This document shows, in pieces, positions 45,031-58,300 of a DNA stretch of 64,000 bases. Each line of letters opens with the position of its first letter. Position 1 is the first letter of the stretch. The stretch lies in contig ARYC01000608.1 of the NCBI GenBank assembly GCA_000711775.1, positions 1 through 64,000 on the forward strand, given 5' to 3'. Both the position numbers and the translations under genes were made by a program. This DNA is from Oxytricha trifallax. Lineage: Eukaryota; Ciliophora; Spirotrichea; Sporadotrichida; Oxytrichidae. The notes below the pieces were generated by a model that saw only the letters and a program-made list of their open reading frames with translations, searched no databases and was not told where the DNA came from.

Positions 45031-47690
45031 ATGAAGCAAGACCAGATAATGAAAGAAATAGAAGGCAAAAGACATGATTACATAGAATTAGTGGAAAATA
45101 TACTACAAAGACTAATAGGAATTAACAACAAGAACATTTCATAGACTCAGCTGGCAAGGAATGGAGGACTGCTAGTACTAAATAATGGAGGGTACGAAAT
45201 GAAAACAATAAAAACCCTTAGATAATTCTTGACATGGACGATTTTAAACGTGGGAAGATTCCCTCTTCACATAATCACAAAGTATATACCCCCCCCCTAT
45301 ATAAATGAGGAAGTTAAAGAATTATAGAATAGACTAATATTCATGATAAGATCTCTCAAATAAAAGTGTTAGTAACAGAGAATAATTGTGATGGGAGATT
45401 TTAACTTCCATATCAAAGAGTCAGGGAAGAGGCTATATAAAGAATGTCTAAGAGAGTCTATCCCCTCTATCCCGAGGGTGGTAACTCACTCAAAAGGGAA
45501 CCAGTAAAACTAAGTTTCTTCAAACGTGGAAACAATTAGTTAGGAGACTCGCTAATTACAACAAACCGATCACAAACTGATACAGGTCATACTTAAAATC
45601 AAAAACAAAGATGATGATTTTAGGCTAACCGATAAAGAAAGAACAATTAGAATTACAGATATTAGAAAGTAATGCTGGAAAAAATTTACAGAGGAAGGAA
45701 GAGAATTATCACTAAAAGACCAAGATGAGCCGATTCTAAAATTTTTTATGGAGAATATCGAAAGGCATACTAAAGGAAAGAATTGGTACCAACGACCACC
45801 GGAATGGGTGACAAAACGTAATGGAAAGAACACAAATGACAACTACAATTACACCAAAGCAAAGTGGAGGAAGCAATAAGTGATATGGAAAAGTGCTTGG
45901 ATAGGAATGACTTAAAAGGTTTTTTCTATAGGTAGAGAGACTCACAAAAAGTTAGAAGCAATCATATCAAATAAAGGGGGATTAAAATTAGAGATGAAAG
46001 ATTTGAGTAAAGCGAAGAAACACAAAAAGAAATAGTTTAACATTACATCCAGTTATTCAAAGATAACAGAGACCCCAAAAATATAGTCAAAAAAAAGGAT
46101 TTAATAATGAAAGAACAGATTTTGTGACGAAGCAGAAATAATGAAAAACGATTAATGAATGGAACTTTAGCAAAGCGATAGATGGTTTTGATGGTAAAAT
46201 GATGCTCAAATCTGAGAAGATGAACAGGCAGTAAGCCATAATATAGCTAAATATCTTATAACGAAGAAAATAACTGAATATTTAATAAATGGCAGACTTT
46301 TCTTAAGCAAAGATCAAAATAATAAATACCCAGAAGTAAATAATACAAGACCAATAGTAATCAAGTCACACCTCAGAAAAATAGTGGAAAAGGTCATAAT
46401 AAACAAAATCAGCGATGAAAAGAGTGACCTACTAATAACTGGAAATTATCAGAATGGATTTAATGAAAATAAAAATACAAACATAGTCTGATAAGAATGC
46501 TTGATCATATAAAATCATCTAGAAGAAAGGGCATGCAAAGTAGGCGTTCTTCTTGATATATCTTTAAATGGCATATCACTCTGTCTGGAAGGAGAAGTTA
46601 GATTTAATTCTAAGAGAGAGAGTGATCAGTCAGAAAGACTAGGATATTGTCTAAATTATTGAAATACTATACGAAGGAAACAAAATAACATCTAAAGGGT
46701 AGGAAATTGTAACGTAGCAAGGAATTGCTTAAGGAAGTTGACTATAACCTATGCTATTTAATATATACTTACAGGATACTTTGTACTCAAAACAAGAATT
46801 GGAATCACTAATTAAGTAAGGAAAGCTAATAGCATTTGCAGATGATATCTTAGTGACGTAAAAGATCCACAACAATTCAAGAGAGTCATTGAATGCTTAA
46901 GAGAGATTGAAAACCCACTCATGAAACTTAACGCAAAAAATACAATCTTACTTAGCACTCTAGAGCATTCTAAAAAGAATTATAAATAGAAGGCGTTAAG
47001 AAAGTATAAGAAACAAAGTACTTAGGATAAAAATATGATTAAACACGCAAACTCTGCTGATGAATACTTGGAGTGAAATTAAAAAAGTGACGGAATTTTA
47101 TTAGAGATTAACTTACTCAAGAACGGTTAGTAACGCAAGAAAGATTGCACAAATCAGATCTTTAATAATTACAAGTATACACCTTTAGTAATCATGAATA
47201 TCGAGGAAATCGAAAAAATGGAGCTGCATTTAAAAGAGAATTGAATCCATTTCGAACAAAATATTAAGAAATGTTACTTAACTAAAAGAAAATAACACTT
47301 GCAAAATAATAAGGGACTTAATTCAGAAGAACTTAAAGAAAATAAATCTGAGCACTGATAGTTTTTTAAACAAAAATGAACAAACGATTAAATGAAGGAA
47401 AGAGAATGGAACTTCAAAAAAGAAGAATAATATTTTTAACAACAAATGTTATGGATACTATGATGACGGTATGTCAATGGAAAACGATTATCAATTACGG
47501 CATGAGTCATTACTGTAGTGTCCATAAAGTCCTTGTAGATTAAAATCACATGAAACTCTGCAATCTGATAAACTAAGCAGGGGAACCAACAAGATTCTCT
47601 AAGATACAGAGGGAGAATAGACTGTTTGACATATGAAGTCACAAAATATATAGAAATCATAACTAATATGATATGGTTAGACCAAAGGAT
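44985..47690 (+). pseudogene. LINE3 ORF2: endonuclease and reverse transcriptase
   Basis: The endonuclease part is nearly one frame from about 44,985 to 45,880. The reverse-transcriptase part is in pieces: RPIVIKSHLRKIVEKVIINKI near 46,350, an NGFNENKNTN block, and AFADDILV at about 46,835. The endonuclease would nick target DNA and the RT would copy the RNA there (target-primed reverse transcription). Confidence 0.75.
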
Positions 47691-47839
47691 TAGATGACTG
47701 GAGTAACATCAGTATTACTTACTAATTAAGAAGCTATTTAGAGTGAGATACGTCAAAAAAAGGAAATGTTTTTGATGAGAGTTTAATGAAATAAAAATTA
47801 TAATAGATTAATATCCAATTGAGAAAATCTGAGAAGTAT

Positions 47840-50800
47840 AATTTATTCTTCATGGTATATTTAAAGTTGTAATTTAATCTCGCATTTTTTTAATATACTT
47901 ATAGTATTTTACTACTACTAATTAATAATTTTCCTTCATGATTCCTTCATCATTATCTGAAAAATCAAAAACATCCTCATCTAGTCATTCATTCTAATTT
48001 CTATTTTGCCCTGTTTCATAGTTGGTTTGTTTAAAGCAAGGTGTGGCCTAAGAGTTCGGTTAATTATACTGAGATAACTTCAAATTGATAGTTGAATTTT
48101 TAATATTTTAAGTTAAATACTGAAGATATAAAAGAATGTAAAACTTTAGATGAAAGAAAAATAAATACATGTTCAAATTACAAAATATTTGATTTTCAAT
48201 TATATTTTATTAAACAGTCATTATAAATTATTTAATTTCATTATATGACTCGAGTATAATTTATTATACATCTATTAAGTTTATTTTATTTTTTAAGTCA
48301 ATCTATGCATTTTTTATTACATGCTAGAGCCTATATTTGACTTTATGTTTCTTGCTTTTATAGAGTTCATTATGGATGCTTGATTTCGGTCCTTTGGACT
48401 TGAATGGTCTGTGTATATTACTTTTTAAATTTCTTGATTTACTCATCAACATTGCTGTGTAACAGTTTATTGAGTTAAGCATTTATTGAGAATGACATTA
48501 GAATGAGGTGCTTCTATAACACGAGCTCATGAGACACGAATTAGATTTGCAAAATATATGCGCGGAAGTTGTTTACCAGCTGCTATCACTAAGCTGTGAT
48601 TAGTCTTTTGTCATTCTAAGCGGTGGCTTTGATCAAAGTCTTCATATTGATTCAAGCTGCCATTAATGATTTTTATGAATTTCTGGCATTTTGAAAATTA
48701 TCGTTTTGCAAATGAAGTAAGGGGGGAAATATGAAGTGAGGACCAACCAGGGCCACCATTAAAATCTCCGTTGAAAATAAAGTAAGGTGGAATGTCCGAC
48801 TCAGAAAAGTGTTCAGAGAGCATAAAAAATTAAGAATTATATTTTCTAACCCAATCCTCTCCAATTACCTAGGACATCGTTGCAAATTTCTCAATATTTG
48901 GGGATGGGTCTAATAACCACTTTGCTTAATGCTAGTTGTGTTGTTTGCGTATCTAAAGCCGCTTTCAACTCTCTCTTTGGCTTGATTTCTGATGAGTTAC
49001 AGAAGAGAGCCTCATTTATTAGCTGTTTGCACCATGAAACTTCCTCTGATGAATGAATGCTTCTAACTAAAATTCATCGATTTATCATCAAATGCTGTTT
49101 CTTCCCATTCTGGCTATTTAGAGCTCACCAAAGTTTATTTCGTAGAAAGTAGTTTATGAGCTGATGCGGTTAGTAAGTAAGCAGACTCATTTTCTCAGAA
49201 ATCAGTGATCATAATAAGTAACATAACGAATGGTTTTTTAGGGTTTGCGTTTAAGCAATTAGTATTAAGCCAGAAATTTAGTTACCACATTAGCGCTTCA
49301 AATCTAAATGCACTCAGTAGATTTTGAGAAAGAGTAATTTCAACCTACAAGAAATGAAAAAAGTGCATAAGCATGAAAGTATTGCCACAGTAGATACCGC
49401 ACATATTTGACAATATAAACAAAAGAGTTGTCTTGAGTCATCTTGCTGTATAATTGCATGCAACCAAATTAGTTTAAGTTGTAAATACTATTATCCTGCT
49501 TTGAAATTCAATCCATTTACTAGTATCTTCAGTGTACATGCTTAAGCAATTTTGAGTATTTTACTGCACGAGGATGTTGTATTGGATTCTTCACTTTCAA
49601 ATTCGCATATAAGAGTGGATAAATACTTTTGATTGTTCACCCATTAGCGACAGTAAGTATGATTTTTTAATTTTATAAAAGTAGTAATAATATTAATCAA
49701 ATAAATATTAAACATTATTGCTCTTATTTCAAATTATAATTTTAAAATCCTAATTAAGGTAATTGATTACAATAAGATGAATTTGGTTTTCTGGCTATTT
49801 ATAATTTAAAGGCTATTTAATATAGACTTGAATTTTTATTTAATTTAATCAAACTTCGTAATCGTTCAAATATTATACTTTTATCAAATTTATTTTAATA
49901 GTATCAAAAGTTTCATCAAATTCAAATTAATTGCAAAATAAATAAAATGGCATTATTTTGGATCGTTACTAAAACTGCGATGAAATGGAAGCTAAGTAAA
50001 AAGCTAATAAAAAACGTTAAATTATTGCAATGCTAAATATAAAAATGTGGTTTTTTTCAATAATATTATAAATATCCAATCGATCTATTCCAATAATATC
50101 GGTTTATTTATTTAATTTTGCATTTATTCGATAAAACCGTAAAATTACCTCTCTATGGTTTTATTTTCTTTCTTTCCAGAGAAAATTTTAAAAATAGAGA
50201 TATAACAGTAAAAAAATGTCCGCTGCCCAGCTTTCTTGTATTAGAGTGATTTAGATCGAATTCTCTTTTATAAGTTTGAAATTTAAAGTAGTATTGATTC
50301 CATTATGAAATTTAATGAATTTTAAACCTTGCAAGCTTTAGCCTTCCTAAATTTTTTAGCTTGATTTTACTTTCTGATAAATTTCAGTAATATATTCAAT
50401 ATTATTTAATATTAACCTATTTAAACTTAATTCTCTATTTAACATTTATACTTAAAAATGAGTTTCAATTAAATTTGAATCTTATGATATAAATTATATG
50501 AGAATAAATATGAAATAAGTAGAAGTATTTGCACCGACTAAAACTTATAATATCAATCATAAATCTTTGAAAATCAAAAGATGTTTAAAATTATGCTTTA
50601 ACAGAATCATTTTTAATTTTACTAAATTTAATAAAAAATGAGAAAACACTTTTTAAAATTGATGCAAGAGCTAGTGAAGAGAACAACTAAAAAGCAAACA
50701 TAAATCAAAAGTATGTAATTTTTTCCTTTCTTCTCTATTACTTATTATGAATAACAACACTAATGTTCTTAAAATGCAGATATCTAATATAAATCTATCT

Positions 50801-51470
50801 AGCTTTTTGTTTTTTATAGAGTTATAACTGCGATGGTTTAATTCACTCTTATCTTCTTCAGCATTTTAAAATTTGAGACTGCTTATATATTGATCTGATA
50901 TTAATCCTAAAATCTACATCTTTGCAGAATAGCAAATGAATAAGAAAATATAAGAATAATAAAAAATAATTAAGCAATTAAATCACTCAGTATATGTCTC
51001 TGTTGATATTTGTAAAAATACAATTGATTGTTTCAGGTTTTTTTTTACTTTATGATTAAAATTAATTTACAAATGTAATAAATGCCAGTTTTTAGACTTA
51101 AATTTGCCAGATAATGAAACTTTTAGAATATACAATACATACTTTTTCTTGAGACAATATCATTGAAAATATAATCCCATTCATTTAAGAGACTAGTTAA
51201 AATATATAGTTAATACTAGTCAAAAGGTTTCATAAAACACAACTTTTGACGAATAACTTTATAAATAAATTTAGAGTAATTCATTGTTTTATATTGAGCA
51301 ATATATATTTGTGAATTTTAGTGAACAATAAGGTGTAAATAAGTTAACGAGCAAATTCTAAGACAAAATCATAAATTAAGATTTTCTATAGACATTTATA
51401 TATTCTAACTAACTAGTTAGGGTTTTTAAAGCGATAGTGCTAACTCCTGCATCTACCTAGCGGTAGTGAT
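47840..51470. other. AT-rich germline region, no firm gene
   Basis: About 3.6 kb. On the minus strand at 48,450-49,140 there is coding-like text (for example FNGDFNGGPGWSSLHIS and KRELKAALDTQTTQLALS) with TGAs and frame changes. I could not assign it; a decayed cellular gene is possible. The rest is AT-rich with nothing recognised. Confidence 0.4.
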
Positions 51471-51471
51471 C

Positions 51472-52328
51472 TCAGAAATCTTCATCATCTCATTCTGGAA
51501 GTTCCATACCAGCAGCTTCTTCGAGCTCATTGTTCATGTCTGAATTTGCTCTTGGTCAATTTGGACTTTCTCTGGTAAAAGGAGTGAGGCTTCAGGCAAA
51601 GTGAGATTTAGGTCATCAACGAGTCTTCTTAGAAGCCAGATGAATGCCTTTTCAAATTGATAGTTGGACTTGGCAGAGATGTCGTAATACTGGGGTTTAT
51701 TCTTTCTGGGGAATGTGATTTGCATGACCTTGACCTTCTGTCCTTGACATCGACCTAGTTTTCGACGAGAACGATGGGAATGCTCTCACAGACTCTGACT
51801 AGATTCTTGTACCATTTTGGGAAGTTTTGATAAATGATTCTTGAGCAAACGTCGAACATGATGATACCAGAGTTACCTCCAATGCTATTAATATGGTTAA
51901 AATCTTTATTCACTGGCATAATGTTTATTTGATAATAAGTTATGCTCTACTTAATGAAGCATGTGTATAAATAATTTTTCCAGTGTTCTTATAATAGAAC
52001 ACTGATTTCAGACTGCTTTTATACAAAAAATGCAGAAATTTTGAGAGAGCATTTCTTTCATAAGAACTTGAATTCGAATGTTCTTTTAATAATACTTACC
52101 AGTAACCATCTCTCAGAACTCCGAATCTCTTGGCCGGCAGTGTTTCAGAAGTTGAATCTGATGGGATCGTGATTGGTATGGTATTGGTTTGACTTCGACT
52201 CCGAGAGCGATGTACTTCTTTTCAATCTCCAGTCATATATCTCTTTTTGAAGTTGTCTTTCGTACTCCTCCATCTCTGACGAGAACGAGCTTGTACTCAG
52301 CAACAACATGGGTTTAGTTTTTTTCCAT
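51472..52328 (-). pseudogene. RAN: Ran GTPase pseudogene with retained intron
   Basis: Exon 1 (52,328-52,100) reads EYKLVLVRDGGVRKTT, the Ran P-loop with Gly-to-Arg changes at two key positions. It continues with KKYIALGVEVKPI, NTAGQE, RFGVLRDGYW. Exon 2 (51,884 down) reads [60 protein letters not shown] and an acidic end DDEDF. TGAs interrupt (within exon 1, at 51,534 and at 51,487) and several frames change. Active Ran drives nuclear transport and spindle assembly; this copy cannot bind nucleotide normally. It is a duplicated gene, not a retrocopy. Confidence 0.9.
51885..52099 (-). other. 215-nt intron in the Ran pseudogene
   Basis: GTAAGTATT to AATAG on the minus strand; splicing joins DGYC to [10 protein letters not shown], matching Ran around YWIG. 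Long for a spirotrich intron. Confidence 0.7.
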
Positions 52329-52710
52329 TCTTAAGAGATAGAATTTAGAATATTATTTAAGTAAATAATGCTGTTCCTTATTTTTTAAAGTTTTCAGTCG
52401 TTCATTTAAAAAAGAATTTACATATATTCAATAAACAAATCTTTAGAGTAAAGTTACTAAATTAATTTTTTAATTTCAAATCACTGATTATAATTGTTGA
52501 GAATATAATTTATTCTTGCTTACTACCTTTATGTTTTTAGTTTTTACCAAATCTACAAACTTTAAATAGTAAATCTATTATTTAAAATTATTATTTTGTG
52601 TAAAATGAATGATTGATCATTGGCATGTAAACTTAACTCTAATTTTGGAAGGGAAATGAATGTAAAAAGTTATTTTACTCTTAACTTATTTTAATGTTTG
52701 AATATTAAAT

Positions 52711-52713
52711 ATC

Positions 52714-52750
<37 letters not shown>
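52711..52750. repeat. (AAT)n microsatellite
   Basis: About 13 AAT units followed by GCGGGAG. It could be the tail of a LINE in the minus direction, since LINE1 and LINE2 end in (ATT)n, but no hairpins are seen next to it. Confidence 0.9.
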
Positions 52751-52751
<1 letters not shown>

Positions 52752-53594
52752 GCGGGAGATTAATCGAATTTATACACAATCTACTCATACATATGTCCAA
52801 TAGAATATTATTATTATACTTGAATAACTTATATTAATTAAATTAAGGCATAAATGTAAATAATTTGAATCATTAATTATAGAAATATATATGGAATTAT
52901 AACTTACGAGGAAAAGATCTAATAAAGTATTTATTTATAATACATAAGGTGCTTTTGTAAAATCGAGTTGAACTTAAGATTATGATATAATTATATTTAT
53001 AGATTTTAATTTACAAAATTATAATAAAATAAATTTATTGTAAAAAATTAATTGCCACTAGATACATGATGAGACAAAACTTAAAAGTAAAAAGGTTTTC
53101 ATTTTATATATTTATTAAATAATTAGAAATGGTTATGGTAGATTTTTAGCAATAACAACTAGTATAAAAATTACTATTTTTCCCGTAAATTAATTCGACT
53201 TAAATGTTTGCAAGCACCCTTTAAAAAAAGCAACTTATTATATTAATTAATCTCATTTTTACACATTCCTCTAATACAAACTTTAGGAATTAATTTTCAT
53301 TATATAGCCACGTGAAAAAATGTTTTAATTTTATTGAATCACCCCTGGATGATAAAATTATTATGTCTCATTATGAATTTAAAGGGATGGGACGTCGCTA
53401 AAACGAGTGACTCTCCAAAGATAGCGGCATGATCAAACAGCCTCTCTGGCGTTTGCGTATACTAAGAAAATCCCACATTCACAAATTTTGAATTCAAATC
53501 CTTCACTAATCTAGTAGGTATGACACTACCGAGATCTTTGATTAGACTTTACTTCACCCAGAGTTAAACTATAGTGCAACTGAAGTGGCCTAAT
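52751..53594. other. AT-rich spacer
   Basis: No gene recognised. A GC-richer patch at 53,390-53,560 has no readable protein. Confidence 0.5.
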
Positions 53595-55182
53595 CAAAAC
53601 CCCAAAACTCTTAAAAAAGAGTTTTATATGTGTTTTGAATGATGAGGGTAATGTTGTGGATTAGGTTTTGTTTTTTTATTAATTTCATTTTTTATGTTAG
53701 ATTCAATATATTTATTACTTTTATGGAGAATATCTTTATTCTTTTATATTAGATGATCTATATATTTATTTATATTTTATGTAGAAATAAATCAATAGAA
53801 AATTTAAATAATAGTATATTTTTGTTTACTATACTTATTTAATTAAACTATTTAAATTTTATGAAAACTACTTCTTTCAAATTCCTTGAGACTTCATTTT
53901 TTAAATTTGCTAGTACCAATACAGTTTTAATATTTTAGTGAATGGTTTCGATTAACTTTTGAACCAGATTGAAGCTTTTCCATTAAAACCTCATTAGATT
54001 AAAACTTGTTACTAATTTAATTTTGGTACTATTAAACTGGTACCATTTAAAATTAAACGGATTAAGTAGGACCAGTACTAATTAAATTTAGACTAATTTA
54101 ATAAAACCAAAATGATAAATATGGAGATCCTTCTCTGACGTTTGTTACAGTTTTCGTTTACTTTCTCTATTTCATTTAGATGGTTGACAACTTATAAGAT
54201 ACTCATGCATAATATTTGACTAAGAATTATAGAAATAACAAATACACTATTTTAAGATTAATATTCTTTTTAAATACTTTAGAACGATTATATAATTGTG
54301 CTTATCAATCACCTTAAATTCAATTATTTTAAGAATATATTTTTTAATTTACTTAAGTTTACAAACTTTTTTTTGCGTTTAAAAAATATATGTTAATAAA
54401 GAACTCAATCTAAAGGAAATTAAAATATTGAATTGAATGTGCTAATATACAAATATATGAAATCTTCATAAACTTTAATGAATTAATTAAATTTTTTTAG
54501 ACATGATAAAATCATCAAATTTAATAAAGATATTCAGTAAAAGCGATAATTTGAAAAAATGTAAAATAAGTAAAAATGACACTCAAACTTAAAACTATCA
54601 TATAAAAATGCTTAATATGTATAAATATGAAAATTTATAAGTTGAGTATTGTAGGAATATATTCGAAATTGGGAAAATATAATTAATTAAATAAAAAATA
54701 ATTCAAAATCGTGGCAGTTAAAGTTGGCCAATTTGAACGATCTTGAGCTCATTCGATAAAGAATTCAAAATTAGCTGGACTTTACTATTGCCCTTCTATT
54801 TTATCGCATCCATGGAGTGAGATTGCTCTATTGTAATAAAACACTTCTAAATTCATTAAATTATACCCACATATTAAAGTAGAGTTATCTCGCTCCATGG
54901 ATGCTATAAAATAGTATGGCAACAGTAAAGTCCAGCTAATTTTGAATTCTCTATCGAATGAGCCCAAGATCGTTCAAATTGGCTAACTTTAACAGCAACG
55001 ATTTTGAATTATTTTTAATTTAATTAATTATATTTTCCTAATTTCGAATGTATTCCTACAATACTCAACTTAAAAAATTGATCATATAAAACTTTCATAT
55101 TTTTCATAATAGTGGAAATGATGATTCCTAACTCAAATAAACCCTAACCCCAACATTACCCTCATCAATCAAAATACAAATA
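53595..55182. mobile_element. Internally deleted, non-autonomous TBE
   Basis: The left tip CAAAACCCCAAAACTC (53,595) is followed by repeat text containing AATGATGAGGGTAATGTTG. Its inverted match lies at about 55,130-55,182, but the outer G4T4 units are lost there. The interior (53,940-54,230) matches TBE intergenic DNA seen near 26,440 and 28,233. None of the three genes remains. A 0.41-kb palindrome occupies 54,650-55,060. Confidence 0.75.
54650..55060. mobile_element. 0.41-kb palindromic element, copy 2
   Basis: Same family as 35,095-35,507: tips TGTAGGAATA and complement, with shared internal text (GCTGGACTTTACTATTG, CGCATCCATGGAG). Inverted symmetry extends about 10 bp beyond the expected tips on both sides. 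The arms have diverged more than in copy 1, so it is older. Confidence 0.85.
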
Positions 55183-55399
55183 ATACTCATAATAAAATTT
55201 ATTGAATGATGCTTATTTAAATATCGTTAAATTCTCTGGGTGCCTCAAAGAGGAAGAAAAGATTAAGCACTAAACCTCACAAAAAAGCTGTAAAGAAATG
55301 ACTATGGGGAAGGTATTCATAGGTATAAGGATAAATAATAATTAAGATAATGTATTTACTTGCAGTAGAAAATACTTAAATAATGAAAAATACTAAGAT

Positions 55400-55660
55400 A
55401 TTAAAATTAGATATAATTCTAGAGTATCAGAAAGAATTTATAGTTCTTGAAAAGCTTTTGGGAGTTGATTAAAATTCATGGGATTATATAGAAGAAAATA
55501 AATGAAACGTCTGAAAGTTTTTAAGTATTAATGAAAATATATGGATTCATAATGGGTAAAAAGTATCAATTGAGGTTCCTGATTATCAAATAACTGGCAT
55601 TAGGTTTCAGGGATAAGTAGCAGGCATAACTGAAGAAGGATTTTCTTAAAATTAAAGTTG
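55400..55660 (+). pseudogene. Coding remnant, possibly biotin-protein-ligase C terminus
   Basis: LGVDQNSWDYIEENK, then FLSINENIWIHNGQKVSIEV and QITGIRFQGQVAGITEEGF resemble the C-terminal WLH-x-GQ...G-x-GI region of biotin ligases. Two TGAs lie in it. The match is weak and by eye only. Confidence 0.25.
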
Positions 55661-57760
55661 GTGAAAATGTATAATTAACTCCCTTATTTATGAAATTACC
55701 TATGATTATTATTTAAAATGATTATATTCGAGTACCCTGCTGATGATTACTCATTGACATTAAAAAATAGCAGAATTATTAAAAAATCTAATGAAATGAA
55801 ATAATAATAATAAATTTTATTTTGATAATATTTAAAGTTCATTTATTTTACTTTTTTTAGAATTCTAAAATAAATATTAATAATTAATTATTTTTTAAAT
55901 ATTAAAATTAATATCCTTAAAATTTCAAGATACACTAGGAAAGTATATTTAAATATTTCTTATGCATATAAAATAGAGTAACTTTCTAAAAGAAAATGAA
56001 AATGAATATAAAAAAAATACAACCACATATTAATATACAACTTTAATCTGTTAGCAAAATTTCATATCGCAAAGCATATAATATAAAGTTCTTTTTCAAA
56101 ATACATTTTTGATTTTTTCCACATTTTTAATTTGAATTTTCCAGATAAAGGAATTATTTATTTTTAGTTTTGAATATATATTAATTGTTTTTCTAATTTA
56201 TTGAAGGGATTTTAAGTTTATGATTTGTTTTCTATCTCATTATTTTTTTATATTTAATTTAATCCATTTTTACTGTTAAACTCCTTATAATGAAATAATT
56301 ATTGAGTGAAAGTTTTTATTCATTTTCGAAATATGTTTATCAGAATTGACTCTGATATATTGTACTAGTTTTAATATTATTGATATAGTTTCTTTTTCAT
56401 TAAATTTTCAAGATTGAAATTATTCTTAATCTAAAGTTCATTTTATATACTTCTGATATCAAAAAAATTTGTATACTCTTTCTAATAGATAGATACATTA
56501 TCTATAAAAAATATAAGTTAATTTTGGATTTCTTATTTGAGATATTAAAATGAAATCAGAAAAATTGTAATCCAAAGTTTATTTTTTAAATTAAATTGAT
56601 TGATATAAATTTATTTTAATAATTAATATAAATAATCATAAATTAAGTTAAATAGTTTCAAATTAAAGAATCTCAATGATTTGCAAATGCAAATTAAAGA
56701 TTCTTTGAAGTAAAATAAAATTTATTTATTGATATGAATCTAATTTCCAATTTTATTATTTGATATTTCAAAAGTTTTCATTGTTTTTTAATTAATATAA
56801 ATTAAAGATAATTTTAAAATAATAAAAAATATAAATTATTCATTGTGTTAAAATAGTAAAAACAAATGTATACTTATAATTAATCAATTAATTTGATTAA
56901 TTGAAATTAATTTTTGAATCTTAAATTTTGAAGCATAGTTTTACGAAGAAACGCGATTTTTTTTCGGTAGCCTACGCCTAATAAATAATTAATGTTTTTA
57001 AGTTTTTAATTTAAGGATTAGATGATTATAAATAACCAATACATTTATGTATATTATGCATTTACAATTGCCTAAATTTTCCTATTTTTACTGAGTATTA
57101 TTTGTGATTAATTTATATAAATATTATATGAACTTACAATTTAATTAAAAGATCTTTCCAGTTTTAATAAAAGAACTTATAACATTACTATTTTAATTAT
57201 AATCCAATCATGAATATAAGTTTAAATAATAAGCAATATTTATTGGACAAAAAACTAATAAGAAAATTAACATGAGTTATAAAAATGAAAGTATATTTCT
57301 TTTAAAAAAATAGTTTTATTTAATATTACGGGCTAACTCAAAATATATTTTTTGAGTTAGCTCGTAAACTTAATTTATCTGATTATAATAATAAAATAAT
57401 TATAAATTTTTGATTATTAATTTATAACTTTGTAGAATTTTTGTATATTTACTAGTTATAAAGATTTTCATAGTATTCTAGTATTCTATTTGATTTAAGG
57501 AATGTATTTAAATGTAACAAACTTCGTAAAGAGTGGTGAGGTACAAGAAAGTGGAACTTTGTTTTATAAAAAAAAAGAAATAATGGACATAAAACTTCAA
57601 AATATAGCGAATGATTAATTATAATAAATTCAGACTATCCAAGCAGGATCAATATTAGAAAATGGTATATAAAATAGTTTATCGGATAATAATCGTATAA
57701 TTTATATAAATAAACTCATAAAACAATCTAGATTTAATATAAAAAAATAAATTTGTCAAG
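55661..57760. other. AT-rich germline region, no gene seen
   Basis: About 2.1 kb of very AT-rich DNA. It contains one perfect short hairpin at about 57,329-57,371 (ACGGGCTAACTCAAAA and its near complement). Confidence 0.6.
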
Positions 57761-58300
57761 TGTACTGCTAAGTATAGACAAATCTCTTAACAGTTTATCA
57801 AGATCATCTATGCTTAGATTCAATTTTGATTTCTATAAACACAGGTCTTTTGTTTGCAAGCCTTCTATACCAAGATCTGCGAAATTTCACACAAATTTAT
57901 AGAGTTCCTAAAATATTAGGAGGTCAACCTCAAAGAAGGATATCGATAAGGTTTTGAAAATTGATTTCAAGCTTGAGAGATTGATATCAATTTTTACTTT
58001 TACTTTTATATTTCATATTTTTTAATTGGGATTGGTACGTACTTAATTAGAAGTATCACCTAATATGATAGTACTTAATTAGGTGCGCCTGCACCTCCTA
58101 AATTGGTACGTGCTATAATCAACTTATTAATGAATTTAAAATGGTTACTCTCTCACCCATATTTCGATGGATCTTCTCTTTCCACTCATATTTCTTCTCT
58201 AATATACTAAAAACTTCCTTAAAACTTGTTGTCTTGCAAAGCTCTAATATAATCTCTCAAATATAGAGGTAGTTTTATAATTTTAAATTCAAATTTAAAT

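Larger units (their letters stand above)
44627..47700 (+). mobile_element. LINE3: non-LTR retrotransposon, degenerate
   Basis: ORF1 (44,627 to TGA near 45,030) is a Gln/Asn-rich, basic protein of about 130 residues. ORF2 overlaps its end. It has an apurinic-type endonuclease with NICLQNVRGLNSKM at the start, VMGDFNFHI (about 45,390) and a TDHKLI motif, then a reverse transcriptase with RPIVIKSHLRKIVEKV and the catalytic FADD (46,840). Frame changes and TGAs are frequent after 45,600, so it is dead. The 3' end is diffuse near 47,700-47,830 and no (ATT)n tail or target duplication was found. Confidence 0.85.

Noticed and set aside
48400..49140. Minus-strand LINE endonuclease (NGDFN-like text)
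   Set aside because: Only one short match; no other endonuclease or reverse-transcriptase motif nearby, and frames break often.
57770..57990. Remnant of TBE4 transposase or 22-kDa gene left of 58,301
   Set aside because: A RSWYRR stretch resembles the transposase but is too short, and the rest reads as intergenic TBE DNA.
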